Of a DNA stretch of 64,000 nucleotides, positions 41,921 through 51,935 are shown in pieces. Made by a program: the position numbers and the translations under genes. Origin of the DNA: Chlamydiia bacterium (GTDB lineage Bacteria; Chlamydiota; Chlamydiia; Chlamydiales; GCA-2402025); the NCBI GenBank assembly GCA_030427725.1, contig JAUICV010000002.1:481226-545225 (forward strand), given 5' to 3'. Under the pieces are notes generated by a model. The model was not told the DNA's origin and ran no database searches. It saw nothing but the letters and a program-made list of their open reading frames with translations. Position 1 is the first letter of the stretch. Every line of letters starts with the position of its first letter.

Positions 41921-44900
41921 ATGAGTGCGAACAATCACTTTTTAAAAAAAGATCTAGATCTTGGTTTTGATCTTTTAAAAAATGGCCATGTTGGTCAAAG
42001 AGTTTTTTCTCACGGCACTTACCAAGTGGAAGTTAACGATGGGGAAGATGTTTTCTGGCCTTTTCTTCAATTGGATAGGTCAAATGAAATACAAGACTAT
42101 TTTTGTACGTGTTCTCTAGCGGAGAATAACAAATCCTGCCCCCATTTAGGCGCCGCGTATTACGCCATTTTTAATCAAAATAGTAAGCCATTGCATGTTC
42201 GTTTTGAAGAGAGTCTTTGGGCCTGTCTTACGAAAATTTGTGCAAAAAGGCACGGATTCGAAACAAGCTGTTTGATTAAAAAAGATGATAAAAGTTACAG
42301 CGCCCAATCTTTTAAAGGAAATCAGCTCTTTTCAATAAAAGCTCAATCAAAGACTAGCCAAAAGGCTTTAGAAGAAATTGTTGAGGAGCGAGAAGTTGAA
42401 ACAGAAGAAACGTCATTAAAATTTTCAAACCTATCAGAAACAGAGCTTGAGCTCTATCGAGATAAAAGGCCTTCTTTTGCTCTTCAATATGAATTGTCAT
42501 TTTGGTCAGATATTGCTAAGTATCTCATGGTACTACAGGAAAATACAAAGTCGTATGAAGTTCTTTTTAAAAAGTACAAGGCGGGGCTTCCTACAGAAAT
42601 AGTTATTAAGTTCAAAGATATTGAAGTTTCTTTTTACATAGCAAAAGTGAACTGGGGTTATATTATTCCAGCGCTTCTAAATGTAGAAACCTCTATGAAA
42701 GTCTATGAGTTTCGTCATTTAGAGTTTGAAAAAATCATATATCATCCAGAAAAAAAATCGTTTGAGCTTTTCACGCAGGATAATCAAATCAAATTTGATG
42801 AAATAAAAGGTGTTGTAGAGCTTTCAAAGAGATGGCTTTTTCATAAAGATATAGGTTTTTTTGCTAGGCATTTACATCCGATATTTGATTCAAAGATAAT
42901 AGAAAAAGAAGATGCTTTAATACTTTTAACGACCTATCACAAACTCTTAGATAAATACCTTCAAAGTGTAAAAATCCAGGATGAAACATTTCAGCTGAAG
43001 CATCAGTTGAAATTTGATGAAGGTGAGAACCTTCATATTAGTGGATATTTATTCGAGAAAGACGATTTACAAAGTGATCTATCGGAAATTTTTGGAAACT
43101 GGATTTATCTTCATGGAAAAGGTTTTTTCAGGTTGAACTTTTTAAACCCTTTAGATCTTTCGAAGGTTATTCCTAAAGAGAAAGTAAGCTCTTTCGTAAC
43201 TCAAAATCGATTGTGGTTAAATACATTTGAGGGATTTCAATCTCACTTAACCAGTATTGAGGTTTATTATTCTTACGAAGTTGATGAGCTAGATCGGTTA
43301 AACTTTTGTTCGTCTAGTAACGCATTCGAAGGGGCTGAAGGTGTTATAGATTTTGGTGAATGGGTTTATATTGAAAATAGAGGATTTTATGCGAAATCTT
43401 CCTCTATGATGAAAAAGAAATTAATCGAATCAAAAAGTATTCCAAGGGATAGGGTTTCAGATTTTATTGAAGCTAATGAAGAAGATTTGGAATATATTAG
43501 AGGATTTTTTAGCAATCATGTTCATGTTCAAGATTGTGGTATGAGCGTTCGATTAAACAGCGATGATCATATTGAAATTGAGCCAACATTTTGTTTTTCT
43601 AAAGGCTATGATTCATCTCGAGTGAGATTTTTTGGGAGGTATAGTTATGTTAGCAATGAAGGTTTTGCTAAGCTTCCCCATCACAAAAAAATTCCTGCAA
43701 AATATGCTAAGAAAAAAATTCTGAAAAAAGACGAAGAATATCATTTTTTGACAGAAGAGCTCGCTGAAATAAAGCCAATTTTGCTCCATATGGATCAAGA
43801 GCTTAAAAGACCAAGACATCTTTTTTTAAAGCTAAACAACTTAAGCATTGAAAATCAAAATAACCAGAAAAAATGGTTTTTTTCAATGTCGTACAAAAGT
43901 GAGTTTGGGCAAGTGTCTGTAAAGACAATTTATGATGCTATCAAAGAAAAAAAATCGCCCATTTTAAAAACGAAGGCAGGTCTTTTCTTTTTAGATGACC
44001 AAAGGCTTTCTTGGATAAGGGATCTAAGTCAAAGTCGTTTCCAAGATAACGGAGCTTTAGATCTAAGCGTTTTTGAATGGATCAAAGTTTCAGCATATGA
44101 GAATATTGAGCCCCCGTCTGACAAGACAGAGGACGGGAAAAAAAGTCTTCTAATTTTAAAAAGTCTTCAGAATTTTGAAACAGAAAACACCTTAAATCTA
44201 AAGGGGTTTGTAAGTAAGTTAAGGCCTTATCAGGAGATAGGGGTTAAGTGGCTTTGGTTTTTATACTCACATAGCTTATCAGGCATTTTGTGTGATGAGA
44301 TGGGGCTAGGTAAAACTCACCAGGCAATGGCACTTTTGGCCTCGTCAATCAATCAGAAAGGGAAAACTTGCCAAAAATATTTGATTGTGTGCCCAACTTC
44401 CGTTATCTATCACTGGGAGCAGCTTTTAGAAAAATTTTTACCGAAAGCAAAGGTCTTAGTATTCTACGGAGTTCAAAGATCCCTAAAAGGTTTTTGTGAG
44501 AAGTCTGATATCTTGCTTACATCTTATGGAACCTTACGCTCCGAGATTAAATGTTTGAAAGGGATCGATTTTAAATTAGCGATCTTTGATGAACTGCAAA
44601 TTGCTAAAAACGCAGCTTCACAAACGCATAAGGCCCTTAAAAGTATCAAAGCTTATATGAAACTTGGACTCTCAGGAACTCCAATAGAAAATAGGCTTTT
44701 AGAGCTCCACTCATTGTTCGATGTGATTTTACCAAATTATCTTCCGAGTGAAGCTGTGTATAAGGAGCAGTTTGTGGCTCCCATTGAAAAAAACCAAGAT
44801 CGAGAGTGTGTCCAGGTCCTCAAAGGATTGATTGATCCGTTTATTTTGCGTCGTAAAAAAGAAGACGTTTTAAATGATCTTCCGGAAAAGACAGAAGAGA

Positions 44901-45640
44901 TTTCATATGTTGTTATGACGAAACAACAATCTACGTTTTATAAAGAGGCTTTTAAAAAGCATAAAAAGGATATATTCAGCTCGATTTCGGATAACTCGAA
45001 GCCTGTTCCGTATATGCATATCTTTTCTTTGTTTAATAAACTTAAACAGATCTGTGATCACCCAGCTCTTTTTAAAAAAGATCCAGAAAACTTTGAAAAA
45101 TACACTTCAGGCAAGTGGGAGCTTTTTACTGAACTTTTAGCAGAAGCTCGTGATAGTGGAAGAAAAGTTGTTGTGTTTTCTCAGTATTTAACCATGTTAG
45201 ATATCATTGAAAACCATCTGAAGAAGTTACAGATTGGGTATGCACAAATTCGTGGCTCTACAAGGGATAGAAAAGAGCAGATTATTAAATTCAGAGAGGA
45301 TCCAACTTGCGAGGTTTTTTTAGGATCTTTACAAGCATCAGGGGTTGGTATCGATCTTGTCTCGGCATCAGTTGTGATCCATTATGATAGATGGTGGAAC
45401 CCGGCTAAAGAAAATCAAGCAACCGATAGGGTTCACAGAATAGGCCAAATTAGAGGGGTTCAGGTCTTTAAACTTGTGACTAAAAATACCATCGAAGAGC
45501 ATATCCATAGGCTTATCAATAAAAAACTTGGACTTCTAAAAAACATTATTGGTTATGATGATCAAGATCAAATCAAGCAGCTAGGCAGAGATGATTTAGT
45601 GTTACTGCTCAAACAATTAAATAAAGATTTAACGCTATAG
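41921..45640 (+). CDS. SWI2/SNF2-family helicase with SWIM zinc finger
   Basis: The 1239-residue protein begins with a SWIM-type finger (CTC ... CPHL, about residues 65-80), a long middle region of about 650 residues, and a C-terminal SNF2 ATPase. The ATPase has motif I DEMGLGKT (about residue 794), motif II FDELQ (DExQ in place of DEAH), SGTPIENRL, and motifs V-VI ASGVGIDL and QATDRVHRIGQ. Chlamydia has a similar large helicase (CT708). The role, DNA or RNA-polymerase remodelling, is unproven. It is a single gene. Confidence 0.93.
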   Translation: MSANNHFLKKDLDLGFDLLKNGHVGQRVFSHGTYQVEVNDGEDVFWPFLQLDRSNEIQDYFCTCSLAENNKSCPHLGAAYYAIFNQNSKPLHVRFEESLWACLTKICAKRHGFETSCLIKKDDKSYSAQSFKGNQLFSIKAQSKTSQKALEEIVEEREVETEETSLKFSNLSETELELYRDKRPSFALQYELSFWSDIAKYLMVLQENTKSYEVLFKKYKAGLPTEIVIKFKDIEVSFYIAKVNWGYIIPALLNVETSMKVYEFRHLEFEKIIYHPEKKSFELFTQDNQIKFDEIKGVVELSKRWLFHKDIGFFARHLHPIFDSKIIEKEDALILLTTYHKLLDKYLQSVKIQDETFQLKHQLKFDEGENLHISGYLFEKDDLQSDLSEIFGNWIYLHGKGFFRLNFLNPLDLSKVIPKEKVSSFVTQNRLWLNTFEGFQSHLTSIEVYYSYEVDELDRLNFCSSSNAFEGAEGVIDFGEWVYIENRGFYAKSSSMMKKKLIESKSIPRDRVSDFIEANEEDLEYIRGFFSNHVHVQDCGMSVRLNSDDHIEIEPTFCFSKGYDSSRVRFFGRYSYVSNEGFAKLPHHKKIPAKYAKKKILKKDEEYHFLTEELAEIKPILLHMDQELKRPRHLFLKLNNLSIENQNNQKKWFFSMSYKSEFGQVSVKTIYDAIKEKKSPILKTKAGLFFLDDQRLSWIRDLSQSRFQDNGALDLSVFEWIKVSAYENIEPPSDKTEDGKKSLLILKSLQNFETENTLNLKGFVSKLRPYQEIGVKWLWFLYSHSLSGILCDEMGLGKTHQAMALLASSINQKGKTCQKYLIVCPTSVIYHWEQLLEKFLPKAKVLVFYGVQRSLKGFCEKSDILLTSYGTLRSEIKCLKGIDFKLAIFDELQIAKNAASQTHKALKSIKAYMKLGLSGTPIENRLLELHSLFDVILPNYLPSEAVYKEQFVAPIEKNQDRECVQVLKGLIDPFILRRKKEDVLNDLPEKTEEISYVVMTKQQSTFYKEAFKKHKKDIFSSISDNSKPVPYMHIFSLFNKLKQICDHPALFKKDPENFEKYTSGKWELFTELLAEARDSGRKVVVFSQYLTMLDIIENHLKKLQIGYAQIRGSTRDRKEQIIKFREDPTCEVFLGSLQASGVGIDLVSASVVIHYDRWWNPAKENQATDRVHRIGQIRGVQVFKLVTKNTIEEHIHRLINKKLGLLKNIIGYDDQDQIKQLGRDDLVLLLKQLNKDLTL

Positions 45641-45718
45641 TTAAAGACATTATTTAAAGGACAGTTTTTTGACAAGCTGTGCTACAATTCCTCCTTTTAA
45701 AGAACTTAGTTTTGAAAA

Positions 45719-46333
45719 ATGATCGTTAATAACGCTAAATGTTTTGGTTGTAACCAATCTCTTGTTAAAGAAGGGAATAATCAGACTCTTCTCATGATTG
45801 AAAAATGTAGCCATTTTTTTCATGAGAAATGTCTACATGAAAAGATTTTAAATTCTTTAGATCAGGTAGACACTAGAGGTGGGCAATCAAAAGCTCATAC
45901 AGGGCGGTGTTTTGCTTCGGACTGTGAGCATCAATTTACTTATCATCTAAAAAGGATTTCCACAAGCCAAGGAAGGTCTTATGAGGTGATAAATCTTGGA
46001 GATGTTTCAAAGGCTAATAGCGGGATGATTCAAAAGCTTTTTCAAAATAGAAGGGCCTCTGGGGTGTCTGCTACAACCCAAACTGAGAAAAGTGATCTTC
46101 TTGATCAAGAAGTGTCAAAAAAAAGCCTAAAAAAAGCGTTGATGATTGTAGCTTGCGTTGTTACAGCAACACTTGCAGCAATTCTTTTTCATAGCATTTT
46201 AGCTGTTGGAGCGGCTATTGCTGGGACTGTAGCGCTTGGAGTCATTATAAATAAAGCTATAGAAGTTATGCCTAAGCTACTTCATGGCTTAAATGAAAGA
46301 TTAAACACGTCAGCAAGGTTGGGGACAGTTTAA
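45719..46333 (+). CDS. RING-like zinc finger protein with paired C-terminal membrane helices
   Basis: In this 204-residue protein C8, C11, C30, H32, H35, C38, C64 and C69 follow the C3H2C3 order of RING-H2 fingers; only the last pair (C-x4-C) departs from the usual C-x2-C. Residues 140-157 and 159-177 are two hydrophobic helices split by a short turn, the bilobed pattern of chlamydial inclusion membrane proteins. A ubiquitin-ligase effector in the inclusion membrane is a reasonable inference; bacteria lack ubiquitin. Expression unknown; start is ATG 45719. Confidence 0.65.
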   Translation: MIVNNAKCFGCNQSLVKEGNNQTLLMIEKCSHFFHEKCLHEKILNSLDQVDTRGGQSKAHTGRCFASDCEHQFTYHLKRISTSQGRSYEVINLGDVSKANSGMIQKLFQNRRASGVSATTQTEKSDLLDQEVSKKSLKKALMIVACVVTATLAAILFHSILAVGAAIAGTVALGVIINKAIEVMPKLLHGLNERLNTSARLGTV

Positions 46334-46413
46334 GGATTTTTTGATCTTTTCAATATTATCTTTTACTGACTTTCTATATACTTCTGGCCAAGAAAACCAT
46401 TAGAAAACAGATT

Positions 46414-47772
46414 ATGTCTAACTTATATAAAGTAGCTTTAGTAGGTCGTCCAAATGTTGGAAAGTCGGCCTTATTTAACAGACTCGTTAAAAAAAGAGTG
46501 TCGATTGTAGATGCAGCTGAAGGTGTCACAAGAGATCGAATTTATGGTTCATCAGAGCTTTTCGGAAAGCCTTTTGAGTTAATCGATACAGGGGGAATTG
46601 CTAGTCCAAATGCCGATGCGTTTCAAAAGCAGATTCTTTTTCAAACAGAGGTCGCTATCGAAGAAGCTGATAGTCTTGTTATGGTAGTCGATGCCACAAT
46701 CGGCATTACAGACTTAGATCAAATGGTAGCTAGAAAGCTTCTTAAGGTAAATAAACCTATTGTTTTAGCGGTAAATAAAGTTGATGATGAATCGAAAAAT
46801 TTAGACGTTTATAACTTCTACAGTTTAGGTATTGAAGATGTTGTTGGAGTCTCTGCAAAGCATGGGTATCAAGTAGCGGAGCTGTTAGAAAAAGCTTTAA
46901 AGCATGCCCCAAATACTGAAGAGATTTACTCTAAACCGCAGGCTGATCACTTAAGGCTTGCTTTAGTTGGACGTCCAAATGTTGGAAAGTCTACGCTATT
47001 AAACAAGCTGTTAAAAGAAGAACGATCAGCTGTTAGTGATATAGCAGGAACGACAAGAGATAGTATTGACGCTACTCTATACCACGATGGACAAAAAATC
47101 ACCCTTATCGATACAGCTGGAATACGTAAGAAGAATAAAGAGAAAGAAGCTGTTGAAAAATTTGCAGCTATTAGAACAGAAGACTCGATAGAAAGAGCTG
47201 ATGTTTGTCTTTTGATGATTGATTCAAGAGAAGGACTTACATCCTTTGAAAAGAGAATTATTTCTAAAGTCCAAGAGCTCGGCAAAGGGCTTTTGATTAT
47301 TTCAAATAAATGGGACCTTGTTAGTGGATTCCGAATGGAGCACTGCTCTAAAGGTATATACGATGACAATATGTTCGTAAAATATTGTCCACTTCTTTTC
47401 ATCTCTGCTAAAGATGGCAGAAACGTAGACAGCATATTACAAGAAGCTCTAGAAGTTTTTAACAATTTGAATAGAAAAGTGTCTACCTCAGAGCTTAATC
47501 GCTTTATGGAAAGAGCTCTGCAATTCAACCATCCTCCAATGATTCGAGGAAAGCGTTTAAGGGTTTATTATATGACACAAGTTGGAACAAATCCTATAGA
47601 GTTTTCTGTATTCATTAACTATCAGAATCTGCTTGCTCCGGCTTACTTTAGATATCTAAAAAACACATTTCGTGAGAGTTTTGCTTTTAAAGGGTGTCCG
47701 GTCAAATTCCACTTAAGAGATAGAAAGAAACAAGCTAATAGAAACGAGACTTTTCATATTAAATCTCGTTAA
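46414..47772 (+). CDS. der: GTPase Der (EngA), ribosome assembly
   Basis: The 452-residue protein has two tandem GTPase domains, each with GRPNVGKS, followed by DTGGI and DTAGI (G3), NKVD and NKWD (G4), and a KH-like C-terminal domain from about residue 350. It matures the 50S subunit. The length is a little under the Chlamydia protein. It is alone on its transcript, with 80 bases before it. Confidence 0.97.
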   Translation: MSNLYKVALVGRPNVGKSALFNRLVKKRVSIVDAAEGVTRDRIYGSSELFGKPFELIDTGGIASPNADAFQKQILFQTEVAIEEADSLVMVVDATIGITDLDQMVARKLLKVNKPIVLAVNKVDDESKNLDVYNFYSLGIEDVVGVSAKHGYQVAELLEKALKHAPNTEEIYSKPQADHLRLALVGRPNVGKSTLLNKLLKEERSAVSDIAGTTRDSIDATLYHDGQKITLIDTAGIRKKNKEKEAVEKFAAIRTEDSIERADVCLLMIDSREGLTSFEKRIISKVQELGKGLLIISNKWDLVSGFRMEHCSKGIYDDNMFVKYCPLLFISAKDGRNVDSILQEALEVFNNLNRKVSTSELNRFMERALQFNHPPMIRGKRLRVYYMTQVGTNPIEFSVFINYQNLLAPAYFRYLKNTFRESFAFKGCPVKFHLRDRKKQANRNETFHIKSR

Positions 47773-47812
47773 GCTACATTGATCTTTTTTGCAATTGAGA
47801 TAAAGCGGAAGT

Positions 47813-48802
47813 GTGTCTAAGAGAGTTATGCCAATTATTGATCTGCATTGCGACTTACTCGGTTGCATAGCTTATAGTGAAGGTAAGTATAATTTTTGTA
47901 GCCCTGAGCTAAATTGTTCTATTCCTCAGTTAAAAACTGGGAATGTGAAACTTCAGGTGCTGGCTATAGCTGCTATCACTTCTGCAGGTTGTAAAGATCT
48001 AGGGCTATATCAAGTTGATTTGTACAAGAAGTTATTAAAAGATTTTCCAGATGAAGTGGGACCTTTTAAGTCGTTTTCTTTAGGGTCTAAAAAAATACAT
48101 TTTCTATTTGGCATTGAAAATGCCTCAACCTTTTGTGAGGAAGATGAATCTATAGATTGTTTTTTTGAAAGATTCGAACAAGCGTCTTTGCTTGAGAAAG
48201 TGCTCTACGTTAGTCTGACCTGGAATCAAGAGAATCGGTTTGGAGGAGGTAATTTAACCTCTACGGGGCTAAAAAGGGATGGGGAGCTTGTCTTAGAGTT
48301 TTTAGATGGAAAAAATACGGCTATTGATTTAAGCCATACCTCTGATGCTTTAGCTTATGACATACTAGCTTATGTCTCAAAAAAAGGACTTAACGTCCCA
48401 ATTATTGCAAGTCACTCCAATTATAGAGCAGTTCATTCTTGTAACCGCAATCTTTTAGATGAAATAGCTAAAGAGATTATCAATCAAAAAGGCCTTATTG
48501 GTCTTAACTTTGTTCATAGGTTCGTTGGAAAGGATCCTCTATCTTTTCGAGATCATATTCAGCATGTAGTTGAGATGGGAGGAGAGAATTCTATTTGTTT
48601 TGGAGCTGATTTTTATGGAGGACTTTCTCTAGATAATAGTCTTTGCCCAGGGAAAACTCCTCAGACATTTTTTGAGAATTTTGATGATTCTAGCTGTTAC
48701 CAAAGACTTCTAGAACAGCTTAATTTAAATGAAAATCTATCTGAAAAACTAGCTTATCAAAATGTGATGAGTTTTCTAAAAAACTCAGGTTTTAGCTCTT
48801 AA
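47813..48802 (+). CDS. Membrane dipeptidase-like peptidase, family M19
   Basis: The 329-residue protein has the M19 metal-site motifs IDLHCD at the start, GIENAS, AIDLSHTS, IIASHSNYRAV and FGADFYG. The family hydrolyses dipeptides (including D-residues) with two zinc ions. No signal peptide is seen, so a cytosolic role in peptide use is likely. The start may be GTG 47813 or ATG 47828, which starts directly before IIDLHCD. Confidence 0.9.
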   Translation: MSKRVMPIIDLHCDLLGCIAYSEGKYNFCSPELNCSIPQLKTGNVKLQVLAIAAITSAGCKDLGLYQVDLYKKLLKDFPDEVGPFKSFSLGSKKIHFLFGIENASTFCEEDESIDCFFERFEQASLLEKVLYVSLTWNQENRFGGGNLTSTGLKRDGELVLEFLDGKNTAIDLSHTSDALAYDILAYVSKKGLNVPIIASHSNYRAVHSCNRNLLDEIAKEIINQKGLIGLNFVHRFVGKDPLSFRDHIQHVVEMGGENSICFGADFYGGLSLDNSLCPGKTPQTFFENFDDSSCYQRLLEQLNLNENLSEKLAYQNVMSFLKNSGFSS

Positions 48803-48804
48803 TC

Positions 48805-48849
48805 GTAAAAATAAAAAGCAGCACAGCTAGGCTAGCTAGATGTGCTGCT
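48805..48849 (-). terminator. Intrinsic terminator of the 78-aa gene
   Basis: On the minus strand a perfect AGCAGCACA/TGTGCTGCT stem (48817-48849) is followed by TTTTTATTTTT. It lies 26 bases after the small alanine-rich gene; it could also slow transcripts coming from the dipeptidase gene. Confidence 0.85.
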
Positions 48850-48874
48850 GATCAATGAAAAAGTGTTCTCGTTA

Positions 48875-49111
48875 TTATTTTCCAGTTAGCTGTTTTAAAG
48901 CTATATTAGAAATAGTTGAACTCGAATTAGTAAGAATACCTACGTTTCTTTCAGAAAGAGACTTGGCTTGCTTAATTTGCTCTTGCATATGCTCTTGGAT
49001 AGCTTTCCCAAACTTAGCTGTATTTTCAGTTTGTTTAGCTAGCATATTTGAAACAGCAGTTATAGCTCCTGCGGCAGCAGAGGCAGCCATTGCATTAGAA
49101 AGAATTTTCAT
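48875..49111 (-). CDS. Small alanine-rich helical protein
   Basis: The 78-residue protein (MKILSNAMAASAAAG..., ending ALKQLTGK) has an AAGGA ribosome site before its ATG and a strong terminator after its stop, so it is a real single-gene unit. It is predicted helical, with a hydrophobic first third and a Gln/Lys-rich amphipathic part. The size and composition recall small secreted or filament-type proteins, but no family is recognised. The opposite-strand reading at 48855-49130 is a shadow. Confidence 0.7.
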   Translation of the reverse strand: MKILSNAMAASAAAGAITAVSNMLAKQTENTAKFGKAIQEHMQEQIKQAKSLSERNVGILTNSSSTISNIALKQLTGK

Positions 49112-49367
49112 AAAATTATCCTTATTATAATGTTTATTATAAAACGTATAATTTCATTATATCATAGAGTTAAATATATAATCACTATTTATAAAAAACT
49201 TATTTTAAAAAAACCAGCCAACTTGTTGCAACTAACTGAATATAAGCCAGTTGTGTATTTCCCTGTTTTTAAATTTATTAATTTGTCTTTTTAATATTAT
49301 ATAAAGTAGTAAAAAATACTTTAATATGGTAAAATATTATTTTAATATATTAAAAATTAGAGAGAAA

Positions 49368-51935
49368 ATGGCTATACAAATTGCAAATTTATATGTTTAT
49401 GCTAAAGACCTATATGATCAAGCTGTAGAAGGCTTTCCTGACCTAAGAGATTCTCTATGGGAGTTATTTAGAGAAAACGTCTTACAGACGGATCAGATGG
49501 AATACAAGCCCTTATTGGGGGTTTTTGTAGACGGAAAAGAATTAGAGGATAGAAGACCTAATGATGAATGGGTACGGCTTGTAGAGCAACTTAAATTTAT
49601 ATATAAAAAGACTCATGATCCAGAGATTCAAAGCCAAATCAGGTTTGATGTCGTGAATTTTCTATCAAAAGCTGCATATCTAGGTTATAACTTAGGTGTT
49701 TATTATGGTTCTGACGATTTAGATAGAGACTCATATTATAGAGATCTGTATGAAAAATTAGTTCAGGTTGGAAGTTTAAACTTTATCGGCAATTATCATA
49801 GGACCTCGAAGCAGTTTGTTCCTGTAAATTCTCTAGCAAATTATCAAAAGCAAATTGGATTTTCTCCATTAGAAGGGGATAGGATTTTTGTTGAATCGGA
49901 TAAAATTGATTATTTTTTTCCTTTAAGATTTACACCCTTAAGAAGGGATCTAAGTGAAGAACGTTTAATAGAAATAGTGGTAGATAATTTAAAAATATCT
50001 GACCGAAGACAGATGCCATTTCTCATGGAAAAACCTTTTTTAATAAATGTAACAAAAGAGTTTACCTCAGTTTTATGTTCAGATTTAGCAGAAGATAAAC
50101 CAAAAGCCGTTGAAGAGAGACGAAAAGAAGTAGAAGAACATTTATCAACAATTATTGGAAAGGTTTGTCAAAAATTAAAACTACAATTACATCTCTCAGA
50201 TGAAGAAGTTGAGTATTTAGAGAGCCATATCCGATTAAATATGACTATGTATTTTCAAATAGATTTGGAAGATGGAATAAAAGCTTTAGAATTCATACCT
50301 TTGAAGCGGAAAAATGTGTCCAGTCAAGCTGATAGTCAATTTGATGATTTAGCAGGAAAAAGAAGTTTACATTTTCAAGAGTGGGTTGATGCTACAGCTG
50401 TTAGGATAGGGGCTGTTTCGTTAAGAAAAAGTCGAGCTGATAATTATTCAATTAAGGAGCTAACATATAATTCTGAGTCGAGTGATATAATTCAAGCATC
50501 TGACCGGCTTGACATTGGTTTAAATATTGAATCTCCTAGAGATATCTTAAGACTTAGTTCTATAAATAATATGCGCCACATTGCAGAAACTGATTCAGGG
50601 GAACCTTTTGCTCGGGAATTTTTTTGTACCGTAACGTATCAATTGATTAAACAGTTGTGTGAATCGATTTCAGATGAGATGTGGGCTGATAAAATTAAAG
50701 ATTCAGAATTCAAAGACTATCTGAATTTAATAGTAGCAAATGTCGACAGGGATCTATCAAAAGCTCTTTTGAATATTGAAGATTTTAGGATTTTTATAGA
50801 AAGTATGGATCGTGTTCATGCAAAGCTTGCGTCTCTTCTAAATGTGTTCAAGCCATTTGATTTGGATGTCTTTACCAAAACATTTACATTAGAACTAGAA
50901 GATAGATTATTGCCAGAGGGGCTACACGTCCAATCTGCAGGCATTACTCGCTCTGCAATGAATACATTTTCTGGAATCTTAGTTGAGATTCAGAAAAAAA
51001 ATCCTAGCCCTGTGCTGGCTATAGTTCCTCATTCTTATTATGAAAACAACTATTTGATTCCATCGTCTTCAAGCCTTGAGGTGGTTTTACAGAATCCAGA
51101 GGTCGAAAAAGTAGATCTTTTTGTGACAGAATTTTATCATAATATCGATATAGACAAAGATCATACTAGATATCAGAGAGAAAATGTTGTTGAAGATATC
51201 AAAAGAATTTTTAGAGAAAAACCGAAAACCGACAGTTTAACGGTTGCCATAGATGGAACAATAGATTATCTCTACTCTGAAGACATCAAAGATTTATTTG
51301 CTTCATTAAAGGATGAAATTCAAGCGGGGAAATTAAACATCATTGTTTATCGAAGTGGTCAGAAATTTGATATGTTCGGGATGGATAATTACTACGGCGG
51401 TAATTACTATCTTGTTAACAATGGAGATCAAAAATGGGACAGGTTTAATAGTTTTCTCTCTGAAGAGCAGTTTCAGACAGATGATCTTTCAAAGCAGTTT
51501 TTCGCTTGGAATTTTGCGGCTGGGTCAGAGTTAGTCGATGGGTATAAACGTTTAATTTTTGACATGACACAATCGATTTTAAGTTTTGTTCCAGAAACTC
51601 TTAAACCAGAAGGAAATCCATACGTTTCTGTTGCTCAGTTTGATCCTGATGTTTTGACATCGTTTATAGATATTAAAGTAAGCCCAGAGCTGCCATCACA
51701 CGTACAAACTGACTTAACTTCTTGGATTTATTCGCGATTCGTAGAATTGTTTTTAGATCAACATCGAGGAGTGTATGGTAGAAGAGGGAGCTTTGGCTTT
51801 ACTCAAGCAAATATAACCCCGATTGAGCCAAAAATACGAATAACTCCAGGGATAGATGCAGGTGAACGCCCGCTTTATCTTCAGTTTTTCAAGGAACTAG
51901 AAGCTAAGGTAAAAGAGCTCGCTTTAGAAGCCTAA
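49368..51935 (+). CDS. Large orphan protein of 855 aa
   Basis: The start is set at ATG 49368 (MAIQIANLYV) because AGAGAGA precedes it; an in-frame ATG at 49326 is less supported. There is no signal peptide or membrane helix. The N-terminal half is helical and acidic. In the C-terminal third, LTVAIDGTIDYL followed by IIVYRSGQKFDMFGMD ... YGG resembles the layout around the PLP lysine in fold-type-I enzymes, but this is a weak likeness. AT-rich flanks and lack of any recognised domain suggest a lineage-specific gene. Confidence 0.75.
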   Translation: MAIQIANLYVYAKDLYDQAVEGFPDLRDSLWELFRENVLQTDQMEYKPLLGVFVDGKELEDRRPNDEWVRLVEQLKFIYKKTHDPEIQSQIRFDVVNFLSKAAYLGYNLGVYYGSDDLDRDSYYRDLYEKLVQVGSLNFIGNYHRTSKQFVPVNSLANYQKQIGFSPLEGDRIFVESDKIDYFFPLRFTPLRRDLSEERLIEIVVDNLKISDRRQMPFLMEKPFLINVTKEFTSVLCSDLAEDKPKAVEERRKEVEEHLSTIIGKVCQKLKLQLHLSDEEVEYLESHIRLNMTMYFQIDLEDGIKALEFIPLKRKNVSSQADSQFDDLAGKRSLHFQEWVDATAVRIGAVSLRKSRADNYSIKELTYNSESSDIIQASDRLDIGLNIESPRDILRLSSINNMRHIAETDSGEPFAREFFCTVTYQLIKQLCESISDEMWADKIKDSEFKDYLNLIVANVDRDLSKALLNIEDFRIFIESMDRVHAKLASLLNVFKPFDLDVFTKTFTLELEDRLLPEGLHVQSAGITRSAMNTFSGILVEIQKKNPSPVLAIVPHSYYENNYLIPSSSSLEVVLQNPEVEKVDLFVTEFYHNIDIDKDHTRYQRENVVEDIKRIFREKPKTDSLTVAIDGTIDYLYSEDIKDLFASLKDEIQAGKLNIIVYRSGQKFDMFGMDNYYGGNYYLVNNGDQKWDRFNSFLSEEQFQTDDLSKQFFAWNFAAGSELVDGYKRLIFDMTQSILSFVPETLKPEGNPYVSVAQFDPDVLTSFIDIKVSPELPSHVQTDLTSWIYSRFVELFLDQHRGVYGRRGSFGFTQANITPIEPKIRITPGIDAGERPLYLQFFKELEAKVKELALEA

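Noticed and set aside
45669..45688. TTGACA and TACAAT before the RING-like gene as a promoter
   Set aside because: The spacer is only eight bases, too short for a sigma-70-type promoter.
48855..49130. 91-codon reading frame on the plus strand
   Set aside because: It lies opposite the 78-aa gene, which has the ribosome site and terminator; the composition is that of an antisense shadow.
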